Shown here: piece by piece, positions 44,681 to 56,535 of the stretch
Layout of the letters: each line of letters opens with the position of its first letter
Position numbering within the stretch: the first letter of the stretch is position 1
DNA from: Glandiceps talaboti
Taxonomy: Eukaryota > Hemichordata > Enteropneusta > Spengelidae
Direction of reading: 5' to 3'
DNA length: 64,000 nt
Assembly (NCBI RefSeq): GCF_964340395.1
Contig: NC_135553.1
Coordinates: forward strand, 28,161,949-28,225,948
Position numbers and translations under genes: made by a program
The notes under the pieces: generated by a model
What the model was told of the DNA's origin: nothing
What the model saw: the letters and a program-made list of their open reading frames with translations, nothing else
Databases searched by the model: none

Positions 44681-45398
44681 AGGCCAGGGATTCAATGCCA
44701 GGTTCTCACATTAGTGTTATTTTATCAGTTAAAGGCCAGGGTTTCAATCCCAGTTTCTCACATTAGTGTTATCTTATCAGTTAAAGGCCAGGGTTTCAAT
44801 GCCAGGTTCTCACATTAGTGTTATCTTATCAGTTAAAGGCCAGGGTTTCAATGCCAGGTTCTCACATTAGTGTTATCTTATCAGTTAAAGGCCAGGGTTT
44901 CAATGCCAGGTTCTCACATTAGTGTTATTTTATCAGTTAAAGGCCAGGGTTTCAATCCCAGTTTCTCACATTAGTGTTATCTTATCAGTTAAAGGCCAGG
45001 GTTTCAATGCCAGGTTCTCACATTAGTGTTATCTTATCAGTTAAAGGCCAGGGTTTCAATGCCAGGTTCTCACATTAGTGTTATCTTATCAGTTAAAGGC
45101 CAGGGTTTCAATGCCAGGTTCTCACATTAGTGTTATTTTATCAGTTAAAGGCCAGGGATTCAATCCCAGGTTCTCACATTAGCATTATCTTATCAGTTAA
45201 AGGCCAGGGTTTCAATCCCAGGTTCTCACATTAGTGTTATCTTATCAGTTAAAGGCCAGGGTTTCAATGCCAGGTTCTCACATTAGTGTTATCTTATCAG
45301 TTAAAGGCCAGGGTTTCAATCCCAGGTTCTCACATTAGTATTATCTTATCAGTTAAAGGCCAGGGTTTCAATCCCAGGTTCTCACATTAGTGTTATCG
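44681..45398. repeat. 52-bp minisatellite
   Basis: About 14 units with AAAGGCCAGGGTTTCAAT, 'ggttctcacattagtgttat' and 'ttatcagtt', starting 15 bp after the exon 25 donor. Confidence 0.95.
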
Positions 45399-45987
45399 TC
45401 TGGGTTGTCAGTGGAGCCACACACATTAAAATAGGATTAGTTTTTTGGTCAGAACTATAACACTTTTTATAATTTTCCCAGACAACAGTTTTTTCACACC
45501 TAAAAGTTAATCCTACTTCTAATCCAAACTCTGCCTTTACACATTGAAACTATGTGTCAAATACAGACGTCATTGAAACTGTGTCACACACAGACGTCAT
45601 TGAAACTATGTGTCACATACATCTGCATTGAAACTGTGTCAAATACAGACGTCATTGAAACTGTGTCACACACAGACGTCATTGAATCTATGTGTCACAT
45701 ACATCTGCATTGAAACTGTGTCAAATACAGACGTCATTGAAACTGTGTCACACACAGACGTCATTGAAACTATGTGTCACATACAGACATCATTTAACTA
45801 TGTGGCACATACATTGATGCCACACTATGGATAGATAAGAACAACTCTGCAGACATACTGACTCATTACAAATGAAAACAAAGTACAAGTAATTGTAACA
45901 CATGTTTACCACTGAAGTCTCTGATGTCTGGTTGAATAAATACATGCATAAATTTTGAATTGAAATATTATATGTATTTTGAGCTTC
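45399..45987. repeat. Short-unit tandem repeat (about 27-29 bp) and spacer
   Basis: 45540-45800 consists of units around ATTGAAACTGTGTCA plus 'cacagacgtc' or 'tacatctgc', arranged in a three-unit higher-order pattern. The flanks are plain. Confidence 0.8.
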
Positions 45988-48900
45988 GCAATATTATCAA
46001 TTGATTTGACATAAATCTAGGTATAGAAGTACATGTATTATCAATTGATTTGACATAACCCTAGGTATAGATGTATTATTAATTGATTTGACATAAACCT
46101 AGTAGGTATAGAAGTATTATCAATTGATTTGACATAAACCTAGGTATAGATGTATTATCAATTGATTTGACATAACCCTAGGTAAAGATGTATTATCAAT
46201 TGATTTGACATAACCCTAGGTATAGAAGTGATATCAATTGATTTGACATAAACCTAGGTATACATGTATTATCAATTGATTTGACATAACCCTAGGTATA
46301 GAAGTATTATCAATTGATTTGACATAAACCTAGGTATACATGTATTATCAATTGATTTGACATAACCCTAGGTATAGATGTATTATCAATTGATTTGACA
46401 TAACCCTAGGTATAGATGTATTATCAATTGATTTGACATAACCCTAGGTATAGATGTATTATCAATTGATTTGACATAACCCTAGGTATAGATGTATTAT
46501 CAATTGATTTGACATAAACCTAGGTATACATGTATTATCAATTGATTTGACATAACCCTAGGTATAGAAGTATTATCAATTGATTTGACATAAACCTAGT
46601 AGGTATAGAAGTATTATCAATTGATTTGACATAAACCTAGGTATAGATGTATTATCAATTGATTTGACATAACCCTAGGTATAGATGTATTATCAATTGA
46701 TTTGACATAAACCTAGGTATAGAAGTATTATCAATTGATTTGACATAAACCTAGGTATACATGTATTATCAATTGATTTGACATAACCCTAGGTATAGAT
46801 GTATTATCAATTGATTTGACATAACCCTAGGTATAGATGTATTATCAATTGATTTGACATAACCCTAGGTATAGATGTATTATCAATTGATTTGACATAA
46901 ACCTAGTAGGTATAGAAGTATTATCAATTGATTTGACATAAACCTAGGTATAGATGTATTATCAATTGATTTGACATAACCCTAGGTATAGAAGTAATAT
47001 CAATTGATTTGACATAAACCTAGGTATACATGTATTATCAATTGATTTGACATAAACCTAGGTATAGATGTATTATCAATTGATTTGACATAACCCTAGG
47101 TATAGATGTATTATCAATTGATTTGACATAAACCTAGGTATAGATGTATTATCAATTGATTTGACATCACCCTAGGTATAGATGTATTATCAATTGATTT
47201 GACATAACCCTAGGTATAGATGTATTATCAATTGATTTGACATAAACCTAGGTATACATGTATTATCAATTGATTTGACATAAACCTAGGTATAGATGTA
47301 TTATCAATTGATTTGACATAAACCTAGGTATAGATGTATTATCAATTGATTTGACATAAACCTAGGTATAGAAGTATTATCAATTGATTTGACATAACCC
47401 TAGGTATAGATGTATTATCAATTGATTTGACATAAACCTAGGTATAGATGTATTATCAATTGATTTGACATAAACCTAGGTATAGAAGTAATATCAATTG
47501 ATTTGACATAACCCTAGGTATAGATGTATTATCAATTGATTTGACATAAACCTAGGTATAGAAGTACATGTATTATCAATTGATTTGACATAACCCTAGT
47601 AGGTATAGAAGTATTATCAATTGATTTGACATAAACCTAGGTATAGATGTATTATCAATTGATTTGACATAAACCTAGGTATAGATGTATTATCAATTGA
47701 TTTGACATAACCCTAGGTATAGATGTATTATCAATTGATTTGACATAACCCTAGGTATAGAAGTAATATCAATTGATTTGACATAAACCTAGGTATACAT
47801 GTATTATCAATTGATTTGACATAACCCTAGGTATAGAAGTATTATCAATTGATTTGACATAAACCTAGGTATACATGTATTATCAATTGATTTGACATAA
47901 CCCTAGGTATAGATGTATTATCAATTGATTTGACATAACCCTAGGTATAGATGTATTATCAATTGATTTGACATAACCCTAGGTATAGATGTATTATCAA
48001 TTGATTTGACATAACCCTAGGTATAGATGTATTATCAATTGATTTGACATAAACCTAGGTATACATGTATTATCAATTGATTTGACATAAACCTAGGTAT
48101 AGATGTATTATCAATTGATTTGACATAAACCTAGGTATACATGTATTATCAATTGATTTGACATAAACCTAGGTATAGATGTATTATCAATTGATTTGAC
48201 ATAAACCTAGGTATAGATGTATTATCAATTGATTTGACATAAACCTAGGTATAGAAGTAATATCAATTGATTTGACATAAACCTAGGTATACATGTATTA
48301 TCAATTGATTTGACATAAACCTAGGTATAGAAGTACATGTATTATCAATTGATTTGACATAAACCTAGGTATACATGTATTATCAATTGATTTGACATAA
48401 ACCTAGGTATAGATGTATTATCAATTGATTTGACATAAACCTAGGTATAGATGTATTATCAATTGATTTGACATAAACCTAGGTATAGATGTATTATCAA
48501 TTGATTTGACATAAACCTAGGTATAGAAGTATTATCAATTGATTTGACATAACCCTAGGTATAGATGTATTATCAATTGATTTGACATAAACCTAGGTAT
48601 AGATGTATTATCAATTGATTTGACATAAACCTAGGTATAGATGTATTATCAATTGATTTGACATAACCCTAGGTATAGATGTATTATCAATTGATTTGAC
48701 ATAACCCTAGGTATAGATGTATTATCAATTGATTTGACATAAACCTAGTAGGTATACATGTATTATCAATTGATTTGACATAAATCTAGGTATACATGTA
48801 TTATCAATTGATTTGACATAAACCTAGGTATACATGTATTATCAATTGATTTGACATAACCCTAGGTATAGAAGTACATGTATTATCAATTGATTTGACA

Positions 48901-50268
48901 TAAACCTAGGTATAGATGTATTATCAATTGATTTGACATAACCCTAGGTATAGAAGTATTATCAATTGATTTGACATAACCCTAGGTATAGATGTATTAT
49001 CAATTGATTTGACATAACCCTAGGTATAGAAGTATTATCAATTGATTTGACATAAACCTAGGTATACATGTATTATCAATTGATTTGACATAACCCTAGG
49101 TATAGAAGTATTATCAATTGATTTGACATAACCCTAGGTATAGATGTATTATCAATTGATTTGACATAACCCTAGGTATAGATGTATTATCAATTGATTT
49201 GACATAACCCTAGGTATAGAAGTATTATCAATTGATTTGACATAAACCTAGGTATACATGTATTATCAATTGATTTGACATAACCCTAGGTATAGATGTA
49301 TTATCAATTGATTTGACATAACCCTAGGTATAGAAGTATTATCAATTGATTTGACATAACCCTAGGTATAGATGTATTATCAATTGATTTGACATAAACC
49401 TAGGTATAGAAGTAATATCAATTGATTTGACATAAACCTAGGTATAGATGTATTATCAATTGATTTGACATAAACCTAGGTATAGATGTATTATCAATTG
49501 ATTTGACATAAACCTAGGTATAGATGTATTATCAATTGATTTGACATAAACCTAGGTATAGATGTATTATCAATTGATTTGACATAAACCTAGGTATAGA
49601 TGTATTATCAATTGATTTGACATAAACCTAGGTATAGAAGTATTATCAATTGATTTGACATAAACCTAGGTATAGATGTATTATCAATTGATTTGACATA
49701 AACCTAGGTATAGATGTATTATCAATTGATTTGACATAAACCTAGGTATACATGTATTATCAATTGATTTGACATAAACCTAGGTATAGATGTATTATCA
49801 ATTGATTTGACATAAACCTAGGTATAGATGTATTATCAATTGATTTGACATAAACCTAGGTATAGAAGTATTATCAATTGATTTGACATAAACCTAGGTA
49901 TAGAAGTATTATCAATTGATTTGACATAAACCTAGGTATAGAAGTATTATCAATTGATTTGACATAAACCTAGGTATAGATGTATTATCAATTGATTTGA
50001 CATAACCCTAGGTATAGATGTATTATCAATTGATTTGACATAAACCTAGGTATAGAAGTATTATCAATTGATTTGACATAAACCTAGGTATACATGTATT
50101 ATCAATTGATTTGACATAAACCTAGGTATAGATGTATTATCAATTGATTTGACATAAACCAAGGTATAGATGTATTATCAATTGATTTGACATAAACCTA
50201 GGTATAGAAGTATTATCAATTGATTTGACATAAACCTAGGTATAGAAGTATTATCAATTGATTTATAT
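45988..50268. repeat. 38-bp minisatellite, 4.3 kb
   Basis: About 112 units of 38 bp: TATTATCAATTGATTTGACA, TAA[AC]CCTAGGTATAGA[TA]GT. Variants are cATGT for gATGT, 'aagtaatatc', and insertions 'cctagtagg' and 'gtacatg'. Variants are scattered, not clustered, so unequal exchange or conversion has mixed them. It ends 68 bp before exon 26. Confidence 0.95.
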
Positions 50269-50336
50269 AAAGTCAAGATACAAATATCATACATTATCAT
50301 TCTGATGTGTTGCATCATTTTAATTTTGTTTCTTAG

Positions 50337-50450
50337 TGGTGGACATGTGTGTTAACAGGCCCTGTCAGAATAATGGTTTTTGCCAAAGTACTTGCCCAAC
50401 ATATGAATGTACCTGTGGAAGATGTTGGACTGGACCAAACTGTGAAACAC
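50337..50450 (+). CDS. EGF-like exon 26 (8 Cys, very short C3-C4 loop)
   Basis: Acceptor tttgtttcttag, donor gtaagc. 38 codons. C3-C4 three residues (C-Q-S-T-C). C-P-T-Y-E-C, C-G-R-C-W-T-G-P-N-C with Trp after C7. Paralogue of exon 15, one residue shorter in C1-C2. Confidence 0.93.
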
Positions 50451-50868
50451 GTAAGCAACTATCCATTCAATGTTAAATTGAACTGTTTAATAAACTTGCA
50501 ATATGTCTCAGACAATAGTTATTAATAATATGTTGTTGGTAAAGTGACAGCTACTTTGTTAGTTTTGTATAGACTTGTGGACCATGCATTGTCAAATTTT
50601 CTCAGGAATATTTTTTAGTGTTGTAGAAATATTAATGTGTAGAATATGAAGTAATTAGTATGAAGTTTGTTTAGGTATTCTGGTATATGGTACAAAAGGA
50701 GAAAATTCACAATGCTGAACAACACAAGTCATGGAACAAAAACATTGATGGTATTGTGATACACAACAGGGAAGTTTCAAATGAGTGCCTGACTAATGAT
50801 AGCTAGTATGTAACAGTTTGACTCAAAATAAAACAGATCTTTGTACTTGTCAGAGTTTAGTGTGATAA
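50451..50868. other. Intron 26, upstream part
   Basis: About 410 bp, AT-rich, no array. GTGTGATAA at 50860-50868 is the probable left target duplication of the next element. Confidence 0.6.
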
Positions 50869-51242
50869 CAATCTGATTAAAATCCGATGTAGATGTCGGC
50901 TAATCGTTCATTGCTATTTTACCTTCATTATTTTGCCTGAATTTACCTTCTTGGTACATGTTTACATTTTTTAGCCTGATTGCCTCCTCTACATCTGAGA
51001 TGGTGCCCATTCAAACGAATTTCTGCTCAGTGAGAGACACACAGCCAATCAGGTTGCGTCTTACTTGTCATGGGCATACATGTACGCATTGAATATCAAC
51101 AAACATCAACAAACATTGAATATCAACAGGAAGTCCAGTAATTGAACGCGTAGGCGTTCTCTGTAGTAGGCTTCTCCTCGAACGTAATCAGGTTGCGTCT
51201 TACTGAAGACAGTTTGTAGTGTACGCAACAAAATGCAATGCA

Positions 51243-52479
51243 CAGGGTTCATACACTTAAAGCAAAACAAAATTCTAGGACTTTCCAGGTTTTTTTTGTC
51301 AGTTTTCCAGGGTATTCGTGTTGATTTCCAGGGCTGTTGACCACTAAAGTATATGTTTGAATGACAATGACATCTAATTGTCTGATGTGGACGAGAAGAA
51401 ATTAACAAAGGTTCCCATAATATGTCACAAAACATTTAAAAGACAATCGACACTAATCAAGACGTTTCAAAACCACGTTTGCACGCTAAGATTAAACAGA
51501 GAAACCTCTGTTCTATCCCCTAAGTAGTCGTTTCGTCAAGCTGGTGCATTGATCGTGTAAGATTTGAGTCACAGTATTCGTCAGTCTAATTCAGACATAT
51601 CCAGAAAAAAACAAATTAAAAACTAAAGTTTGTCCTCATTATTGTATGTTTTGATGTGGCTAGATTTAAAGGTCACCAAAAAAATTTTTTTCTTAAAAGT
51701 TTTGAATAAAAACGTCATTTACGTAACGAAATTTCATGTTATGAATAACTGATTACGTTCAGCCCTTACGTCTTGATGTTTATATACGGCCACGTGTTGC
51801 GGAACATCGCGATTTCTCAACTCAACTTGACCATTTAGGAATGTTACTGTACTGACAAACATTCAAAAAAAGTTGTTTATTCCCATTTATCGACGACATG
51901 AAAGTCAAAACCGCACTTCCACAACCCGGAAATTGAACTGCACTTCCCAAGGCCCTAGTATTGTCAAGCTTGTAGTATGTCGACTCGTGCGCCAAACTTG
52001 TAACAATTTCTAGTCGTGGTTGGTGATGCTTTGATACTCACTGCAATGTTACGATTAGCTTGCTAACAGACCTACTGTTACCCCCGGGACTGTTACAATA
52101 TTATGTCGCTGAAATGACGACTGGACTCGGAGTAGCAATAGCCAAGATCGAAACAAACATTGCGGCGCCCATTCAACTATGCATAGGCACGGTCTGTGAG
52201 CAAAGTTTCTTGTGGAACGATCGGTTGACTGTCTGGTTTAATCAGCGTGATTCACTGTGGTGGCGAAAGACTTTGAAAATATTTTCGCCATTTCACATTT
52301 ACGAGACTCAGTGTAGTATTAAAATCATATGAATGGGTGGCTCAAGCACAGACATGTCGTTCATCAATATTAATCGATCACAATCATTTTCCAGGGTTTT
52401 CCAGGGGTAGGGAGCATTTTTCCAGGGTTTTCCAGGGAGGGTTGAAATTCCAGGGTTTTCCAGGACCGTGCGAACCCTG
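51243..52479. mobile_element. Nested element with CAGGGTTC termini
   Basis: Left end CAGGGTTC (51243-51250), right end GAACCCTG (52472-52479). Subterminal repeats of 'ttttccaggg' sit near both ends (51285-51335, 52390-52465). AATGCAATGCA directly abuts both ends (51232-51242, 52480-52490). The termini resemble hAT elements, but hAT duplications are 8 bp and this one is 11. A 90-codon plus frame at 52060-52332 has no recognisable domain. Confidence 0.72.
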
Positions 52480-52667
52480 AATGCAATGCAAAGCGACCGA
52501 AATTTTCACGATAAGGACTTTCTTTTTAGAAATTATATCTTAAATTTCCTCTTTTCTGGATTCATATAACACAACTGTGCACTGTGGCAAATATTTCTAT
52601 GAATCGTACAATACTTCAAGCCTACTACAGAAAACGCGTAGGCGTTCGCCGAGATAAACATGAACGC

Positions 52668-52671
<4 letters not shown>

Positions 52672-52707
<36 letters not shown>
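52672..52707. repeat. Poly-G run of 36
   Basis: Uninterrupted G from 52672 to 52707 inside the long-TIR element. The exact length is likely to be unreliable in any assembly. Confidence 0.85.
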
Positions 52708-52708
<1 letters not shown>

Positions 52709-53464
52709 ACGCTTTCCAATGTAGCTAACATGTACATAAGACGAAATGCATAGAGGTACATTTAAACAAGAATTCTTTAATTACCATAAATATATAGCAA
52801 TACAATCATTGAATGTTTTTACAGTTGAAATACTTCGTACGTTGTCGGTTGCGTGTGTGCACAAATAACACCATGTAGTAGTAGTAAAGGTAGGTCCACG
52901 TCCACTAAGCCGTTGTACTTCGGCTCAGGAAGTTCAATTACTGGACTTCCTGTTGATATTCAATGTTTGTTGATTTTTGTTGATATTCAATGCGTACATG
53001 TATGCCCATGACAAGTAAGACGCAACCTGATTGGCTGTGTGTCTCTCACTGAGCAGAAATTCGTTTGAATGGGCACCATCTCAGATGTAGAGGAGGCGAT
53101 CAGGCTAAAAAATGTAAACATGTACCAAGAAGGTAAATTCAGGCAAAATAATGAAGGTAAAATAGCAATGAACGATTAGCCGACATCTACATCGGATTTT
53201 AATCAGATTGGTGTTATAATTGATGAGTTTAAGTGTTAATACTGTAATGTGATACCTTGTTTTTATTTTAGGTGTTAATTTTTTGTCCGTCTTCCCATTT
53301 AAGTGCACTTTTAGTTTGGGCATGTTGTGGTATTTGTTTTGTACAATTTTATTGTTGGAGCCTGTTAATGGAACTAATCTCGTAGGTCATCCTTGGAAAT
53401 AAATAAATAAAAAAAATATAATCTTTTCTAGAAATTTATGTTAAATTGTATTGTTTGCCCTTAG

Positions 53465-53578
53465 CTATTGATGTATGTAACAGCAATCCTTGTCAGAATG
53501 GTGGTGACTGTACCAATCAATGTACATTCTATACCTGTCAGTGTCCTAGCTGCTTCACTGGTGATAACTGTGAAATAC
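53465..53578 (+). CDS. EGF-like exon 27 (8 Cys, very short C3-C4 loop)
   Basis: Acceptor tttgcccttag, donor gtaagt. 38 codons. C3-C4 three residues (C-T-N-Q-C). C-N-S-N-P-C fits the O-glucose consensus. C-T-F-Y-T-C, C-P-S-C-F-T-G-D-N-C. Paralogue of exon 16. Confidence 0.93.
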
Positions 53579-53884
53579 GTAAGTATGCAGTATGTACCAT
53601 TCAAATGAATATCGTCCTCTAGTGGCCATTGTTTGCGTAATACGTAATAATAAGTTGTTAACAGTATTTCTTTCCACACATTAGCTCAGTCTTTTGAGCT
53701 GCTTCCATCATGTAACTTGTATAAAACATTATTCCTAAGAACGTCATGCTCAACTTGGTCATGTACCCGCTAGCAACAGTGAATGTAATTTGTAAGTACA
53801 TGTAGTAAAGGAAGTGTGGGCCTATTTTTATGTACTCTTTTGCTGAGTTTTCAATGTCTTCATAATTTTGTTTAATCTTGTTTT

Positions 53885-53927
53885 TAGCACAACTGAACTG
53901 GCATTCATTAGTGCTATAGGCATAATG

Positions 53928-54003
<76 letters not shown>

Positions 54004-54400
54004 GACTTAAAGTCAAAAACCACCAGACTGATTGCCTTGGTAGTTGTGGGGACATTACTCAGGTAGTTAGATGGAAAATTGTTCAAATGAAAATGATTGC
54101 ATTGGAGATATGCATTTTGTATTAAAAAACATAATTTTTGGTCAAAAAACTGAAACTCCAAAACTACTGGGCAAATTGGCGTGAAATTGGTAGGATTGTT
54201 CTTAGGGGTGTGTAAATTAAGAATTGTTCATGACATCAGTGATATGCAAATTTGGTTAGATGATTCCATCAATTATCTTTAATTCCAAAACTACTGAGCA
54301 GATAGGGCTGAAATTTAATGGAGAAACTGATGTATTTGGGTATGTGTGTATACTGATGAAGAGCTATTGTTAATAAGCTTGTGATGATTTCATTAGTGAT
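53885..54400 (+). repeat. TG-containing interspersed repeat, copy 3 (truncated)
   Basis: Opens TAGCACAACTGAACTG then TTAGTGCTATAGGC, TG run 53931-53999, then 'aaagtcaaaaaccacc', 'aactactgggc', 'cagtgatatgcaaatt' as in copies 1 and 2. It lacks the 3' 'agcaacagccaaatg' units. All three copies are on plus. Confidence 0.75.
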
Positions 54401-54712
54401 ATTGTTGTACGTATACCATTCAACTGAATTGTGTTCTTTGTCTTTTAATGTCGATATTGAATTATAGTAAACAGTGTAGTTTCCAACACGTCATTGCATA
54501 TCATTGTCACTGGGATATACCTTTATTAGTTTTACAACATAGTAATTCCAGTAATCATGGTCATTTTATGTAATGTTCATTTCAACATGTTACCATGGTA
54601 ATGTATCTTTGTGTCTGTTGACATCAGATCATCAACTGCCTTCTATAATGAGAAATAAAGTACACATTTAACTCCAAAATGGTTTGCTTTTTAATCTCAT
54701 TAATCTTAACAG
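54401..54712. other. Intron 27, downstream part
   Basis: About 310 bp with no feature recognised. Confidence 0.5.
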
Positions 54713-54832
54713 CCATTAATCCATGTCAGAATAATCCATGCAGAAATAGCGGCACATGTCAACCTACTGCCGACTGTGGTTCCTATACCTGTGTGTGTAC
54801 AGACTGTTACTCAGGACAAAATTGTGACCGCT
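54713..54832 (+). CDS. EGF-like exon 28 (8 Cys)
   Basis: Acceptor taatcttaacag, donor gtaagt. 40 codons. C3-C4 five residues (C-Q-P-T-A-D-C), C-G-S-Y-T-C, C-T-D-C-Y-S-G-Q-N-C, ending D-R. C-R-N-S-G-T-C fits the O-fucose consensus. Paralogue of exon 17, closing the 25-28 block. Confidence 0.93.
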
Positions 54833-55422
54833 GTAAGTAGATTAGGACTTTTTTGATATCCCTACTTGGAAGCACAAAGACATACCTTATGATCCATTGA
54901 TTTGAGAAAATGGCCTTCTTTGCTAGTTGCCCAGATGACTCTTTTCTCATTCCTTGGCATAGAGGTATGGATTTAAACACACAGGGATACAAAGAAAATC
55001 ATCAATTGAAGCCCAAAAGCATCTGAATGACTATTTATTGAAAGATAATAAGCACTTAGGAATCATGAATATTGAGTGTGCAACCAATGAATATTTATGT
55101 CTGCTAAGTCCAATGAGACAACAGTGGATCAGTGTGAGAACAATGGAGGTGAAAAACAGTTTCAATTTGGTGTTTATGTGATATTTTCAATTCATGAAAT
55201 GATCAACTCTTCAGAACCCAAAGTTTATGAAAATACATTCTATTTTCTGGAGTGGCACTAGCAATAATGGAGTAACTGTTTGATGATACTCAATGTCAAA
55301 CGATAGTGATATTAACATACCGGTACAATACTACATGTACACTTACATTTTATGTATGTGTTAAGTTTTTTAGCATGGACCTTCAATTTGATACTTTCAA
55401 TTGATATTTCTTTCCGATACAG
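54833..55422. other. Intron 28, no gene seen
   Basis: 590 bp of plain AT-rich DNA, no array. Confidence 0.6.
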
Positions 55423-55545
55423 TTAATGATCCATGTGAAAGCCAACCTTGTCAGAACAATGGATTTTGTCAATCTACACCAGGTATATGTGAACAGTATA
55501 GCTGTGTGTGTCAGGCATGTTATACCGGCAGTACTTGTATTACTG
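55423..55545 (+). CDS. EGF-like exon 29 (8 Cys)
   Basis: Acceptor tttccgatacag, donor gtaagt. 41 codons, standard spacing. C-E-S-Q-P-C fits the O-glucose consensus. C-Q-S-T-P-G-I-C, C-Q-A-C-Y-T-G-S-T-C, ending I-T. Asn replaces Leu/Ile at the start (N-D-P-C). Confidence 0.93.
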
Positions 55546-55639
55546 GTAAGTCTCCTTACAAAGTATACATTTTATCAATACACTTGATTGTGTGTTTCTG
55601 TTATGCATGCTATGGAAAGACTGATCCCTAACATACACA

Positions 55640-55825
55640 TAACTGATACATGCATCGTAGTATACACACCTAAACATACCCTGGGCAGATAGATATAAAC
55701 ACAGACATATACACAAACACTATGTGTGCATACATACATAACACATACATGTACACATTCTATACATACATGTACATAACATATGACTTTCTACACACAC
55801 ACACATACATACATACACACACACA

Positions 55826-55874
<49 letters not shown>

Positions 55875-55957
55875 ACACACATGTACGTACGTACATACAT
55901 ATTGCATACAATGTACACATACACACATACACATACATACACAAAATTACACATGCA

Positions 55958-56014
<57 letters not shown>
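55640..56014. repeat. CA/TACA compound microsatellite
   Basis: CA and TACA blocks from about 55730, with pure CA at about 55827-55869 and 55965-56014 and a GTAC-rich core near 55883. The flanks within intron 29 are also CA-rich. Confidence 0.9.
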
Positions 56015-56016
<2 letters not shown>

Positions 56017-56102
56017 CATATATAGACAATCATATTATATAGTATATAGTCTTATCATATATCGTCCTAGACTATTGATCTACTGTAACCCTTACCTTAC
56101 AG

Positions 56103-56225
56103 TTATTGATGGATGTTCACCTAATCCCTGTCTGAATGGTGGTATATGTCAACTCCTACCAGGATCCTGTCAAATTACCTCCTGTGAATGTCCTAGCTGT
56201 TATACTGGAGATAAGTGTCAGCAGA
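56103..56225 (+). CDS. EGF-like exon 30 (8 Cys)
   Basis: Acceptor ttaccttacag, donor gtaagt. 41 codons, standard spacing: C-S-P-N-P-C, C-L-N-G-G-I-C, C-Q-L-L-P-G-S-C. Thr-Ser before C5 instead of an aromatic (C-Q-I-T-S-C). C-Y-T-G-D-K-C, ending Q-Q. It precedes the largest intron of the window (6.87 kb). Confidence 0.93.
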
Positions 56226-56535
56226 GTAAGTCACTGTAACATTACCAGCTTCCTATGATGTGTACTAGAGTTGAACTGTGGACTGCAAATAATCAGTAAA
56301 ATGTATAAATGTGAAAAGGATAATGATTAATACATACATGTAACTGATAGTCCTGTACCATACATAGAATTTCACTCACTCATGATTGAAATGATTCCTT
56401 GAGACATATGTTGTGTATTTCCAGTAAAGTCTGTATGAATCTATTACTGGCTAAACTGAACACCGAAAATCTGTCAAATCTTCCTGCATGCTATTTGTTT
56501 ATTTGATGATGTCTAACCGTACATCAACTGAAAAT
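56226..56535. other. Intron 30, upstream part
   Basis: About 310 bp, no feature recognised before the array starts. Confidence 0.55.

Larger units (their letters stand above)
50869..53210. mobile_element. Long-TIR (Mutator-like or foldback) DNA element
   Basis: 50869-51147 is repeated inverted at 52932-53210, 279 bp each, from CAATCTGATTAAAAT inward to 'ggaagtccagtaattgaac', with only scattered differences. Flanks GTGTGATAA (50860-50868) and GTGTTATAA (53211-53219) match 8/9, a plausible target duplication. Long TIRs with 9-bp duplications are typical of MULEs. It contains a nested element and a 36-G run. No transposase frame, so non-autonomous. Confidence 0.78.

Noticed and set aside
52060-52332. 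90-codon frame as transposase or host gene
   Set aside because: No recognisable motif, and it lies inside a non-autonomous nested element with no splice support.
54450-54712. Extra EGF exon in the gap before exon 28
   Set aside because: No C-x-C or Q-N-G-G coding pattern in any phase between acceptor- and donor-like sites.
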